The translations under genes were made by a program, and so were the position numbers. Positions 34,767 to 45,915 of a stretch of DNA of 64,000 nt are shown piece after piece (the stretch's first letter is position 1; every line of letters starts with the position of its first letter). The notes under the pieces are model-generated. The model saw only the letters and a program-made list of their open reading frames with translations, ran no database searches and had not been told where the DNA came from. The DNA is from Clostridium brassicae. GTDB lineage: Bacteria > Bacillota > Clostridia > Clostridiales > Clostridiaceae. Location of the stretch: the NCBI RefSeq assembly GCF_026738875.1, contig NZ_JAPQFJ010000017.1, positions 1-64,000 on the forward strand. The letters are read 5' to 3'.

Positions 34767-36062
34767 TTATTTAATTTCAAATGGAACTCTTGTTGCTTGG
34801 CTAAGTACTGATCCGTTATCTGATTTTACATCTTTACTTATAAATAGAGTGTATTTTTTCCCTTTTATATAATTCTCTACTGGTGTAATTTTAATTGCTC
34901 CTGTTTCTTTATCAAAAGCTATTTTAGTTTCAACAAGAGTATTATCAGAATCAACTACAAATATATTTTTTCCGTTAAATGATTCTAATTTAAGATTTTT
35001 ATTAAATCTTATTGTCCAAGTTTTATTAGTTTCAACTGATTTATTTTTAGGAGTATACTCTTTTTGTTCAGCTATTTTATTTTTTAATTTTTCCAAAACA
35101 GGACTTTGGAAATTTTTTAATTTTTCCACGTTATCAGAAATATCTTTTTTTAGTTTAACTATTCTATCAACTATTTTAGCATATTCTTCACTAGTTTTAT
35201 CAAGTTTACCTGATGGAGAATTTAATTGTTTCTTTATTGATTCAATTCTATTATTTAATGAATTTAGTTTTCCAATAAAGCTATAGCCACATATATTTTC
35301 TTCTTCCTCAGTATTTTCTTCTGTAACATCTGATACTTCCTCATTTATAGCATCTTGATCTTCTTCGGTAACGGTTTCTGTATCTGTGTTTTCTAATATT
35401 GGATTTTCTTCACTAGTTGTAGTAACTACATCCTCTGTAGTTTGATTTTCTACTTCATTATTAAGTTCTTCTTGATCTACTGTAGCTTGGTTTTCGGATT
35501 CTTCAGTGATTATTTCTTGATTTACTGGATCTTGGCTTTCTACATCTTGATTAGTTTCTTCTTGATTTATTGGATCTTGGCTTTCTATATCTTGATTAGT
35601 TTCTTCTTGATTTATTGGATCTTGGCTTTCTATATCTTGATTAGTTTCTTCTTGATTTACTGGATCTTGGCTTTCTACATCTTGATTAGTTTCTTCTTGA
35701 CTTACTGGATCTTGGCTTTCTACTTCTTGATTATTTTCTTCTTCATTTACTACATCTTGGTTTTCTGTATCCTGGTTAGTTTCTTCTTGATCGACCTCGT
35801 CTTGATTCTGTGCTTCTGTACTAAAATATTTATTAATTCTTTCTGACGTGTATTTGATATCCTTTTCAATTTTATCTAATTTAATATTTATTTTTTGTAA
35901 TTCCATTGCCATTTTGTCATTCTTTTTCTGTTTAAGCATTTCCTCAGTTTTACTATTTTTCTGTTGAATTTTGGGCATTGGTTTTGCTGAAGCTATTGTA
36001 GAAAATGAGAATGTAAGTATTAATGCTCCGACAAATCCTTTTATTTTGACAATTTTTTTCAT
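34767..36062 (-). CDS. Secreted acidic repeat protein with C-terminal Ig-like (SbsA/Big_5) domain
   Basis: A 431-residue exported protein. A signal peptide (1-26, ending ASA-KP) is followed by a coiled region (MAMELQKINIKLDKIEKD), then about six 15-residue repeats of the type QEETNQDIESQDPIN (residues about 90-180), further acidic Glu/Thr sequence, and a helical Lys-rich segment. The C-terminal 90 residues (TWTIRFNKNLKLESFNG to RVPFEIK) match the SbsA Ig-like fold found in cell-surface proteins. No LPXTG, SLH or other wall anchor is visible. Repeat number probably varies. A surface or spacer role is likely; nothing catalytic is seen. Confidence 0.8.
   Translation of the reverse strand: MKKIVKIKGFVGALILTFSFSTIASAKPMPKIQQKNSKTEEMLKQKKNDKMAMELQKINIKLDKIEKDIKYTSERINKYFSTEAQNQDEVDQEETNQDTENQDVVNEEENNQEVESQDPVSQEETNQDVESQDPVNQEETNQDIESQDPINQEETNQDIESQDPINQEETNQDVESQDPVNQEIITEESENQATVDQEELNNEVENQTTEDVVTTTSEENPILENTDTETVTEEDQDAINEEVSDVTEENTEEEENICGYSFIGKLNSLNNRIESIKKQLNSPSGKLDKTSEEYAKIVDRIVKLKKDISDNVEKLKNFQSPVLEKLKNKIAEQKEYTPKNKSVETNKTWTIRFNKNLKLESFNGKNIFVVDSDNTLVETKIAFDKETGAIKITPVENYIKGKKYTLFISKDVKSDNGSVLSQATRVPFEIK
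35521..35790 (-). repeat. Six tandem 45-bp repeats inside the secreted repeat protein gene
   Basis: Six 45-bp units, each containing a form of GGATCTTGGCTTTCTA and ending TTTCTTCTTGA. The four central copies are nearly identical; the outermost copy at 35746-35790 is the most diverged. They encode 15-residue units and keep frame. Confidence 0.9.
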
Positions 36063-36626
36063 TTTATAACCTCCCTTAGTAATTATTAGTTAAAAAATAA
36101 TTTACATTATTAATTATCGTTAAAAAAATTTTTAAATTTAATTATTTTTTAAAAATTAAATATATTTTTTAGTTTAATTAACTTTTATAAAATAACAATT
36201 TTGATTATTGTTACAATACCTAAAGGTAAAGAATATAAAAATCAAAAACAAAATACAAAACTTAACAGTCAATATAAGTAAGAATATGTAATTATATAAG
36301 ATAAGAGTTAGAGTATAATCAACATATAAATTTATTTAGAATATCTCAATATTTTGTCAAGAGCTATTTTAGTAAAACAAAGCAAAATGAAGATATTGTC
36401 AGAAAAGTATAAAAATAGATAGATTTAAATGATTACATGAATTAAATTGAATTAAATCCAATTTTTATCATTTAATATACAATGTTATAATAAAAATTGT
36501 AATTAGGAAAACGATTAATTAATAAATTATAAATATTAATTAGTGTTTTAAAAGTTATGAAATGTTTCCCAAATATTATAAATATGTCAAGTGGAGTAAT
36601 AAATAATTATAAAGGAGGAAACTTTT
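36063..36626. promoter_or_regulatory. Divergent AT-rich intergenic region upstream of chitinase 2
   Basis: About 560 bp between the divergent repeat-protein and chitinase genes. No gene with a ribosome site was found. A weak cre-like core (GAAAACGATTAA, around 36507-36518) may allow CcpA control of the chitinase but has three mismatches. Confidence 0.3.
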
Positions 36627-38840
36627 ATGACAAATTGTAAAAAAAATAAGCTAAAAGGGTATATGGGGTGGATTCTATCTTTATTTATCTTGTTTAGCAT
36701 TATTTCTGTGAGAGGGGGGGATGTTAAAGCCAGTGAGAATAATCAATCTAAAAAAAGAGTTGTAGCCTATTTTACAGAATGGAGTGTTTATGGAGGACAT
36801 AATAATTACAAGATATCTGACGTGCCTTGGGATAAAGTTACTCATATAAATTATGCATTTGCAACCATAAAAAACAATAAGATTGCTTTGTTTGATAAAT
36901 GGGCTGCTACCGAAATGAATTTTGGTGATGGTTGGGATTCACCTTATAATGGCAATCTTGGACAGATAAAAAAATACAAGAAGTTATATCCAAATGTAAA
37001 AGTGCTTATATCTATAGGTGGATGGAGTCAATCAGCCGGATTTAATGGTGTAGCAAAAACTCCAGAAAACAGAAAAATTTTTTCTGATAGTGTTGTAGAA
37101 TTTATTCGTCAGTGGAATTTAGATGGAGCTGACATAGACTGGGAATATCCTACTTTTAAAAGAGAAGGAGATACTATAGATAATCCTAATGACCAAGGAA
37201 CACCTTGGGCAGATGAAGGAGAAAAACAAACCTTTACACTTCTTTTAAAGGACTTAAGAGAAGCATTAAATAATGCTGGCAGAGAAGATAATAAATACTA
37301 TGAACTTACTGCTGCAGTTGGATGTGGAAAAGATAAAATAGAGAAGACTGAACCTGAAAAATATTCAGAATATTTAGATTTTATAAACATTATGACATAT
37401 GATATGAATGGTGCTTGGGAAAATGTAACAGGGCATCAATCACCTTTATATAAAAATCCTTATGATAATCATGAGAATCAGTTAGTAAGAGAGTATTATA
37501 ATGTAGATACAGCAATGAAGTTATTTGAATCTTATGGTATACCAAAAGACAAACTTGTAGTTGGATCGCCATATTATTCTCGTGGATGGAAAGGCGTAAA
37601 AAATGACGGACCTATAAAGGAACTTCCAGGGTTATTTGCTACAGCAACTGGTGGAGCAAAAGGAACATGGGATGGTGGACGTGCAGCAGGATGCAATCCG
37701 TATCATTATATAAAAGGCACTTTAGAGAAAGATTCATCTTTTAAAAAATACAGAGACCCTTATTCAAAAGTTCCTTATTTATATAGTGAATCCAAAGGAG
37801 AAATGTATACTTATGAAGATGAGATTTCTTTAGGTGAAAAAGTTAAATATGTAAAAGATAACAATTATGGTGGAATAATTTTCTGGGAATTAGCAGGAGA
37901 TGCGCCTCTAAAAGGAAGCAGTTTAACAGATGTCATTTATAAAGGATTTTTTGGAGGTGGAGATATACCTTCAGACGACAAATTACCTGAAGCGCCAGTA
38001 TTATCTTTGAAAAATAATGATACCTATGGAAATTATGATATTAATATAGCTATACCAGCAGCTAGTAGAGGCGATAAAGTTAAGTTATATGAAAATAATG
38101 AATTGATTTTAGAAGAAAAGTTAAGTGATTCATCTTCTAAAGATATAATAAAAAATTTCAAGGAAAAGAAAAAAGGAACATATACTTATACTGCAGAGAT
38201 TATCAATAAGTATGGTAGTTCTAAAGGCAACAGTATAGTAGTAGAAGTATTAGATCCTAATGCTTTAATTGCACCTGTTATTTCTGTAGATAAGGAAATT
38301 AACATAGGAAATTACAAAATATCTATAGAAGTTTTAGAAAATAATAAAGGTAACTTAATTAAACTATATGAAAATGGAGTAGAGGTTTTAAGCGAGAGTA
38401 TTGATGGGTTAAATAAAAAAGTGTTTACTAAAGAATTCAAAGGTAAAAAAATAGGAGAATACACTTATAAAGCGGAGATAGTAGGAAAAGACAATAAGAT
38501 AGAAAGTAATACTTTAAAAGTAATTGTAAAAGAAGATAATCCATCATCTAAAGAAAAACCAGCAAAACCAGTATTAACTCATGATAACTGGGAAAATAAA
38601 GATAGTTATAATATTACTATGAATATGTGGTGGGGAGTTAATGGAGACAAAATAAGATTATATGAGAATGGGGTTTTAGTTAGTGAAGCCAATTTAGTTT
38701 CTAATACTCCTCAAGCTCAGACGTATAGCTTCAAAGTAACTGAAAGAAAGACTGGTAAATATACCTACTATGTAGAGCTTATTAATGAAGCTGGTGCAAC
38801 TAGAAGTGATGATTTAGTTGTAAATGTAACTGGAAAGTAA
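36627..38840 (+). CDS. Secreted GH18 chitinase with three C-terminal ChiA-like Ig modules
   Basis: A 737-residue secreted chitinase. A signal peptide covers residues 1-35 (DVKAS). The GH18 barrel spans about 44-445, with LDGADIDWEYP placing the catalytic Glu at 173, MTYDMNGAW near 254 and GGIIFWELAGD near 415. Three modules of about 90 residues follow (about 457-550, 552-637, 648-735), each with the core KLYENNELI or similar and a TYTYxAEIxN end, like chitinase A N-terminal Ig domains. The third (HDNWENKDSYNITMNMWWG) closely matches the module in the protein at 38983. RBS is AAAGGAGGAAAC. Complete and likely active. Confidence 0.93.
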   Translation: MTNCKKNKLKGYMGWILSLFILFSIISVRGGDVKASENNQSKKRVVAYFTEWSVYGGHNNYKISDVPWDKVTHINYAFATIKNNKIALFDKWAATEMNFGDGWDSPYNGNLGQIKKYKKLYPNVKVLISIGGWSQSAGFNGVAKTPENRKIFSDSVVEFIRQWNLDGADIDWEYPTFKREGDTIDNPNDQGTPWADEGEKQTFTLLLKDLREALNNAGREDNKYYELTAAVGCGKDKIEKTEPEKYSEYLDFINIMTYDMNGAWENVTGHQSPLYKNPYDNHENQLVREYYNVDTAMKLFESYGIPKDKLVVGSPYYSRGWKGVKNDGPIKELPGLFATATGGAKGTWDGGRAAGCNPYHYIKGTLEKDSSFKKYRDPYSKVPYLYSESKGEMYTYEDEISLGEKVKYVKDNNYGGIIFWELAGDAPLKGSSLTDVIYKGFFGGGDIPSDDKLPEAPVLSLKNNDTYGNYDINIAIPAASRGDKVKLYENNELILEEKLSDSSSKDIIKNFKEKKKGTYTYTAEIINKYGSSKGNSIVVEVLDPNALIAPVISVDKEINIGNYKISIEVLENNKGNLIKLYENGVEVLSESIDGLNKKVFTKEFKGKKIGEYTYKAEIVGKDNKIESNTLKVIVKEDNPSSKEKPAKPVLTHDNWENKDSYNITMNMWWGVNGDKIRLYENGVLVSEANLVSNTPQAQTYSFKVTERKTGKYTYYVELINEAGATRSDDLVVNVTGK

Positions 38841-38866
38841 TAAATAAAGTAGCTAGATTTAATATA

Positions 38867-38904
38867 AAAAGCTCTTAAGTGTAAAAATGCACTTAAGAGC
38901 TTTT
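38867..38904. terminator. Bidirectional terminator between chitinase 2 and the convergent gene
   Basis: AAAAGCTCTTAAGTG and CACTTAAGAGCTTTT, 15-bp stem, followed by TATATTTT. Confidence 0.9.
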
Positions 38905-38982
38905 ATATTTTAACACACAATAATTGTTGTACTATCTAACAGCATAGTAACTAGATCTTACACAATAATATTGGTAAATTAA

Positions 38983-40989
38983 CTAGCCAATATTATTAGC
39001 TGAGTTTATTTGTTCTATCCATGAAGGTCCAGATGGAGCAGGTTGTTTGTTTTCAGGAAGATGCTTTTCACAAACTCTTAGAAGTGTTAAGAAATCATAC
39101 CTTAAAGATACATGGTCTCCACCCCAATGCTTAGAAAGTACATCATAAGCTTTTTTAACATCCTCTTTCATAGCATTCCATTCATCATCACTTGGTATGC
39201 TTCTTCCATAATATAATCTTAATTCTTTGAAGTAGTTTTCCATATCACTCCAAGTTATTTCAGCATCATAGAAGTTTTCTGTTTCTGAATCCATGGCTTT
39301 GATAACATTTTCGATATTTTCAATATGATTAGCAAATCCAGAGAGATTAAACTCTTTATTTATGTCAGAGGAGTTAATAAGCTGATCTCTATGCTCTGTG
39401 AATAATTTTCTTTGAAGTAAGCCATAAACACCTCTATTGTAAGCATTATCAACTAAAACGAATTCTGCCCAAGGATCTTTACATTGCTTTAAGCAACCTT
39501 TAAAATCATTATTTGGGATAGCATATAAAAGTTCTCTTGTCATTGTAAGACTCATGTAAGAAGACATAGCAGCATGCACATAAGATGGATCATCAGGTTC
39601 ACCAGTTTTTAAAGTTACATAATTTCCGTGTTCTGCTGAATCAGGAAAATAATCAGGGTATTGTTTTTTTATTTCGTTAAAGTTACCTTTTTCTTGTTGA
39701 AAAGGACCATCTGGATGTTTCTTTTGAATCGGCCATGACCAATCTTCGCCATCAATTGTAACAATATTTTCTGTGTAACCGGACTTTAAGGGAGCTAGTC
39801 CACAAGTGAAGTTTTCTTTTATTGACAAACCAATCATAAAGTTTGGATTTAATCCAAAATACTCAGTGCCTGTACCAATTCCCATAGCTAAGTACTTAGA
39901 AGGCATCCAGATTCTTAAACCATCTACGCCATTTACAGGAACAGGCATTTTCTTTGGAAGTGGTAGTACAAGTTGAGTACTTGATGCTGGATTATCATAC
40001 ATAAGTTTATTTCCAGTATTAACTTTAACTTTAGGATTATAGTAATCATCTTTGTTAGATATTAAATCCTTTTCATTTAAATCAGGTTTATTTTTAGTAA
40101 AGCTTGCAGGAAGAGAAGCAAAAGTAGGATAAGAAATATCTCCTCTAATTAAGTTTGAATTAAAGTTTGTAGGTACTTTTGAAGAGTTTTTTTTGCCTTT
40201 AACCACAAATATTCTAGTAGTATCATAAGGTAAAAATCTTTCTTCTTGTTTTACATTAATAATTACCTTTTTACCATCTTGTTTAAAAGAGGCTGCATTA
40301 GAAATTGAGGTTATTTCATTATCAGTTTCAAAAGACATTCCCCATAAAGAAAAACTACTACCTTCCCATACATACTTTTTATTAGGATTTGAAACAAATA
40401 CTGCCCACTCAAAATTGGTATCGTCTTCATTTAAAACAGTATATCCTACAGCAGGTTCTCCACTAGCAGATTCAGGTAGTGGAACTTCGATAGGCTTATC
40501 ATTCTTAGTTACTTCATGAACTATAGTATTTTGGGATTTTGTAACACCAGCTGAATTTATAAGTTCAGCAGTATACTTATATGTTCCATTGCTTTTATCA
40601 GTAAATTTAACTTCAGCATGTTGGGCATTTGGTGAATTGTTTACAAGCTTAACTTCTTTGACTAATTTGCCATTTTCGTAAAGTTTCCAAACATCACCAT
40701 TAGTACCATACCACAGATTCATTGAAATTGTGTAATTTGGAGAACCATCCCAGTTATCTTTAGAAATTTGGAAAGTAGCAGGAGCACTAGTTTCGGTACT
40801 TAAAATTTTTGAATTCCCCTTTAAAGTATTAAGTATATAAGAATTATCATTGGATGTAACTTGTGCTTTAGCATCTTTTTCCCATTGAGTTTTTTCTAAA
40901 GCACAAACAGGTGTAGATGCACCTAATAATATAGCTGCTGAAAGAGCTAAGGCATTTGCTTTCTTAACAGATTTAAATTTATTATTCAA
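38983..40989 (-). CDS. Large secreted protein of the chitin locus with ChiA-like module and unassigned C-terminal domain
   Basis: A 668-residue exported protein: signal peptide 1-29, a ChiA-like Ig module at about 65-158 (SKDNWDGSPNYTISMNLWYG) nearly matching the last module of chitinase 2, a beta-rich middle (about 165-300) and an alpha-rich C-terminal half. A segment near residues 360-390 (GTEYFGLNPNFMIGL, SIKENFTCG) is reminiscent of a lysozyme-like fold with a catalytic Glu, but I cannot confirm it. The start is TTG at 40989: the upstream GTG at 40998 lies inside the ribosome site AAGGAGGTG itself. A chitin or peptidoglycan hydrolase or binder is likely from the context. Confidence 0.75.
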   Translation of the reverse strand: MNNKFKSVKKANALALSAAILLGASTPVCALEKTQWEKDAKAQVTSNDNSYILNTLKGNSKILSTETSAPATFQISKDNWDGSPNYTISMNLWYGTNGDVWKLYENGKLVKEVKLVNNSPNAQHAEVKFTDKSNGTYKYTAELINSAGVTKSQNTIVHEVTKNDKPIEVPLPESASGEPAVGYTVLNEDDTNFEWAVFVSNPNKKYVWEGSSFSLWGMSFETDNEITSISNAASFKQDGKKVIINVKQEERFLPYDTTRIFVVKGKKNSSKVPTNFNSNLIRGDISYPTFASLPASFTKNKPDLNEKDLISNKDDYYNPKVKVNTGNKLMYDNPASSTQLVLPLPKKMPVPVNGVDGLRIWMPSKYLAMGIGTGTEYFGLNPNFMIGLSIKENFTCGLAPLKSGYTENIVTIDGEDWSWPIQKKHPDGPFQQEKGNFNEIKKQYPDYFPDSAEHGNYVTLKTGEPDDPSYVHAAMSSYMSLTMTRELLYAIPNNDFKGCLKQCKDPWAEFVLVDNAYNRGVYGLLQRKLFTEHRDQLINSSDINKEFNLSGFANHIENIENVIKAMDSETENFYDAEITWSDMENYFKELRLYYGRSIPSDDEWNAMKEDVKKAYDVLSKHWGGDHVSLRYDFLTLLRVCEKHLPENKQPAPSGPSWIEQINSANNIG

Positions 40990-41158
40990 AAAAAACACCT
41001 CCTTATATTACCTACATAGTAAATGTTTAGAATAATATTGTCAATATATAACATTAATGAAAATAATTTCTCGGAATAAATTAACTCTAATTAGCTAATT
41101 TATTTACAACCAAAAGTTATTTATTATAAAGGATGAGTAATAAATAAGAAAAAGAATA

Positions 41159-41209
41159 TTGACAATATCCAATGTTGAATATAATATATAAATATACAAT
41201 GTTGGATAT
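41159..41209 (+). promoter_or_regulatory. padR promoter with two PadR-type operators
   Basis: TTGACA (41159-41164), 17 bp, TAATAT (41182-41187). Operator 1, ATATCCAATGTTGAATAT (41165-41182), fills the spacer. Operator 2, ATATACAATGTTGGATAT (41192-41209), lies downstream. Both are variants of ATATCCAA-NN-TTGGATAT, which occurs perfectly at 41998-42015. Confidence 0.75.
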
Positions 41210-41226
41210 TATGGAGGGTAAAATAA

Positions 41227-41946
41227 ATGATTAAAGCATTTATATTATATTATTTAAGTATAAAGCCAACTCATGGATATGAGATTCAAAAATTCATTCA
41301 AGCTAATCATATGGATAGCTGGACTAAAATCCAGTCTGGTTCTATTTATTACGCTATTAATAAGCTTGAAAAAGAAGGGTTAATAGAGCTTTTAAAGAAG
41401 GAAAATATAGGAGCTAAAGAGAGAAAGATTTATAAGATGACTTCTAAAGGACAGTTAGAACTTCAACAATGTTTAAAAGAAGAACTGAATAAAGAAATTT
41501 ATGATATAGGGTCAGATAAATTTATTATTTATCCTATCTTAAATGGTATTGAGAAAAAGGAAATCGTAGCACAGGTGCAAAGGCATATTAAATTATTAAA
41601 GGCGAAAAAGGAAAGAACTAGGGAATGGCAAAAAATTAAAGTAAAAGAACAAACCTTAAAAGTAGAGGCTGTTTGTTTTGAAATGATGTTATCAAGTTTA
41701 GATTATCAAATTAAGTGGCATGAAACACTACTCGAAGAAATTGATTCTTGTATGTTGTTAAGCAAACAAATTTCTGATTTTATTAAAGAAGTAGATTTTT
41801 CTACGGTAGAAGATATGGATAAAGTCATGAAGTGTTCTAACCAACAATTAGATATTGAAGGATTTAAACAGGAGATTCTTGATACATCAAATCCACAGAA
41901 AGCAGCTGAAAAACTTGAAGAGCTTATTAAAATGCTTAAAAAATAG
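41227..41946 (+). CDS. PadR family transcriptional regulator
   Basis: A 239-residue regulator: N-terminal PadR winged helix (residues 1-85, PTHGYEIQKFI, SGSIYYAINKLEKEGLIE) and a longer helical C-terminal dimer/effector domain with a coiled end. PadR proteins repress genes for phenolic acid or drug detoxification. The repeated operator at its own promoter and the perfect version ahead of the next gene show direct control of both. The downstream genes encode an FMN oxidoreductase and an aromatic-acid-exporter-like protein, consistent with an aromatic-compound signal. RBS is TGGAGGG. Confidence 0.9.
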   Translation: MIKAFILYYLSIKPTHGYEIQKFIQANHMDSWTKIQSGSIYYAINKLEKEGLIELLKKENIGAKERKIYKMTSKGQLELQQCLKEELNKEIYDIGSDKFIIYPILNGIEKKEIVAQVQRHIKLLKAKKERTREWQKIKVKEQTLKVEAVCFEMMLSSLDYQIKWHETLLEEIDSCMLLSKQISDFIKEVDFSTVEDMDKVMKCSNQQLDIEGFKQEILDTSNPQKAAEKLEELIKMLKK

Positions 41947-41947
41947 A

Positions 41948-42032
41948 ATTAACCTATCTAGAAAGTGAAAGCTAGATAGGTTAATCTTAAAGCTACGATA
42001 TCCAACATTGGATATCGTAGCTTTAAGATTAA
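41948..42032. promoter_or_regulatory. Overlapping hairpins including a 52-bp perfect palindrome with the PadR operator
   Basis: A 14-bp stem (TTAACCTATCTAG/CTAGATAGGTTAA, 41948-41985) follows the padR stop. It overlaps by a few bases a 52-bp palindrome with 25-bp perfect arms (41981-42005 and 42008-42032) centred on ATATCCAACATTGGATAT, the best PadR operator in the window. The two hairpins cannot form fully together, so this may be both operator and RNA switch or terminator between padR and the next gene. No U tract follows either stem. Confidence 0.7.
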
Positions 42033-42062
42033 CTATATTATAAAATAAATGGAGGGTTATAA

Positions 42063-42863
42063 ATGAATATACTAATATTGATGGGAAGTCCACGTAAAAA
42101 GGATGGGTACAGTGTATGTAAACTAATAGAAAATAAGATTAATGAAAGAAATCAAAGAAATCAAACAAAATTTGAATATGTGTATTTAAAAAGTCTTAAT
42201 ATTGAAGATTGCAGAGGGTGTAGTTTGTGCTTTCATAAAGGAGAAAATTATTGTCCTATTGAAGATGATTTAAAAACAATAAAGCAAAAACTTATAAATG
42301 CTGATGGTATTATTTTTGTATCACCAGTATATGCGTGCCAAATAACAGGCTCATTCAAAAGAATGATAGAAAGATTTTCTTATTTGTTCCATAGACCAGA
42401 ACTGGTTGGAAAACCTGCACTAACAATTGTAACAACAGCAGGAGGAGGTCAAAAAGCAGTAACAAAATATCTTAAAATGACAGCTTGTGGATGGGGATGT
42501 AATTTAACAGGTTCTATAGAAATTATTTCACCTATGTTTTTTAAGGAAGATGGCAACAATAGGCTTTTTAAGAAAAAATATTTTGACAAAAAATATAAAA
42601 ATATTGAAAAGTTGACTACAAACTTTTATGAAACAATACAAAGTAAAAGATTACCTGTACCAGGCTTCTATGAAATTTATATGTTTAATGGTTTGAGAAG
42701 CAAGACATATACTTCAATGTTAGATTATAAATATTGGGATAGCAAAGGATGGCTAGATTCAACATATTACTATGATATAAACATTAGTAAAGTTAAAAAG
42801 TTGTTTGGTTCTTTTATAAATAAAATTATAAAATATATGTGGGAAAAGATGCAAAGTGAATAA
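42063..42863 (+). CDS. NAD(P)H-dependent FMN oxidoreductase / flavodoxin-family protein
   Basis: A 266-residue cytosolic flavoprotein. The N-terminal flavodoxin-like fold starts ILILMGSPRKKDG, the FMN phosphate loop of NADPH-dependent FMN reductases, followed by the Cys cluster CRGCSLC plus a further Cys (NYC) near residue 68 and GIIFVSPVYACQITG. The C-terminal 90 residues are an extension. Members reduce quinones, nitro or azo compounds, or act as iron-sulfur flavoproteins; only one three-Cys cluster is seen. PadR operator just upstream. RBS TGGAGGG. Confidence 0.82.
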   Translation: MNILILMGSPRKKDGYSVCKLIENKINERNQRNQTKFEYVYLKSLNIEDCRGCSLCFHKGENYCPIEDDLKTIKQKLINADGIIFVSPVYACQITGSFKRMIERFSYLFHRPELVGKPALTIVTTAGGGQKAVTKYLKMTACGWGCNLTGSIEIISPMFFKEDGNNRLFKKKYFDKKYKNIEKLTTNFYETIQSKRLPVPGFYEIYMFNGLRSKTYTSMLDYKYWDSKGWLDSTYYYDINISKVKKLFGSFINKIIKYMWEKMQSE

Positions 42864-42980
42864 ATCTATATATGAGGCAAGTCTTTTATATCATTTTTAA
42901 AAATTATAATTTAATAAGCTTTTTTCTTTAAGGTTTTTGTAATTAATGATATTATATTTATATTATACTTGTTATTTAAA

Positions 42981-43046
42981 GGAATTGCATAATTGAACAA
43001 GTACATGACTTACACTACGTATTTCAAATTACTAATTATGCAGTTT
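42981..43046. repeat. Dispersed TTGCATAATT inverted repeat, copy 3
   Basis: GGAATTGCATAATT (42981-42994) and AATTATGCAGTTT (43034-43046) are inverted halves. The inside begins GAACAAGTACATGACTT, almost identical to the copy at 19801-19826. Confidence 0.6.
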
Positions 43047-43140
43047 ATTTATTAAAAAAATAGTAACAGATTAAAATCAATACAATACAATCTAGACTTT
43101 ATAAATATAATTAAAGTTAAAAGGAATGTGGTTAATTAAT

Positions 43141-45519
<2,379 letters not shown>

Positions 45520-45540
45520 TTACTCCTTTTTACAACTAAT

Positions 45541-45888
45541 CTATTGTCCACTTTCTAGTTTTTTCAAACGAGCATCATATTGTTTAAATAATTTTATAAA
45601 ACGTCTAGCTGTATTCCATTCACTCATAACTACCATCAATGTATCTTGAGCATGATTAAAGAGTACAGAAGAAGGTATTTTTTCCCCCATAGCTTCTCCT
45701 TGGATAGCGTTTGTTTGGCTAGAATGAGAAAGGGAAATCTTTTTCTTTGCTTCATCCATTTTTTCATCAGCTTCATCAAAATTACCTTCTTCAACACTTA
45801 TTAAAGCTTCTTCAATTATTGCTCGTGCATCTCCTGCATTTAAAATAATTTGCATACTTATTTGACTTAATTCTTCATAATCTAACAT
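45541..45888 (-). CDS. PTS lactose/cellobiose-family EIIA
   Basis: A 115-residue all-helical phosphocarrier. The phosphorylated His lies in FNHAQDTLM near residue 80, and the Asp-rich start ILNAGDARAIIEEAL is typical. RBS GGGAGGTTTAGTCAT. It passes phosphate to the EIIB at 47170. Third gene of the beta-glucoside operon. Confidence 0.94.
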   Translation of the reverse strand: MLDYEELSQISMQIILNAGDARAIIEEALISVEEGNFDEADEKMDEAKKKISLSHSSQTNAIQGEAMGEKIPSSVLFNHAQDTLMVVMSEWNTARRFIKLFKQYDARLKKLESGQ

Positions 45889-45915
45889 ATGACTAAACCT
45901 CCCGGCTGTTTTTTA

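Noticed and set aside
35521-35790. Tandem repeats considered as a CRISPR array
   Set aside because: Units are contiguous 45-bp coding repeats without unique spacers, in frame within a signal-peptide protein.
35442-35846. Antisense frame with repeated FFLIYWILAFYILIS-type units
   Set aside because: It is a by-product of the 45-bp repeats in the secreted protein gene on the other strand; no ribosome site.
36507-36518. cre-like sequence upstream of chitinase 2
   Set aside because: Three mismatches to the cre consensus, including both end positions; too weak to claim.
40990-40998. GTG start at 40998 for the large secreted protein
   Set aside because: The GTG is part of the ribosome binding site AAGGAGGTG; TTG at 40989 has correct spacing and gives a normal signal peptide.
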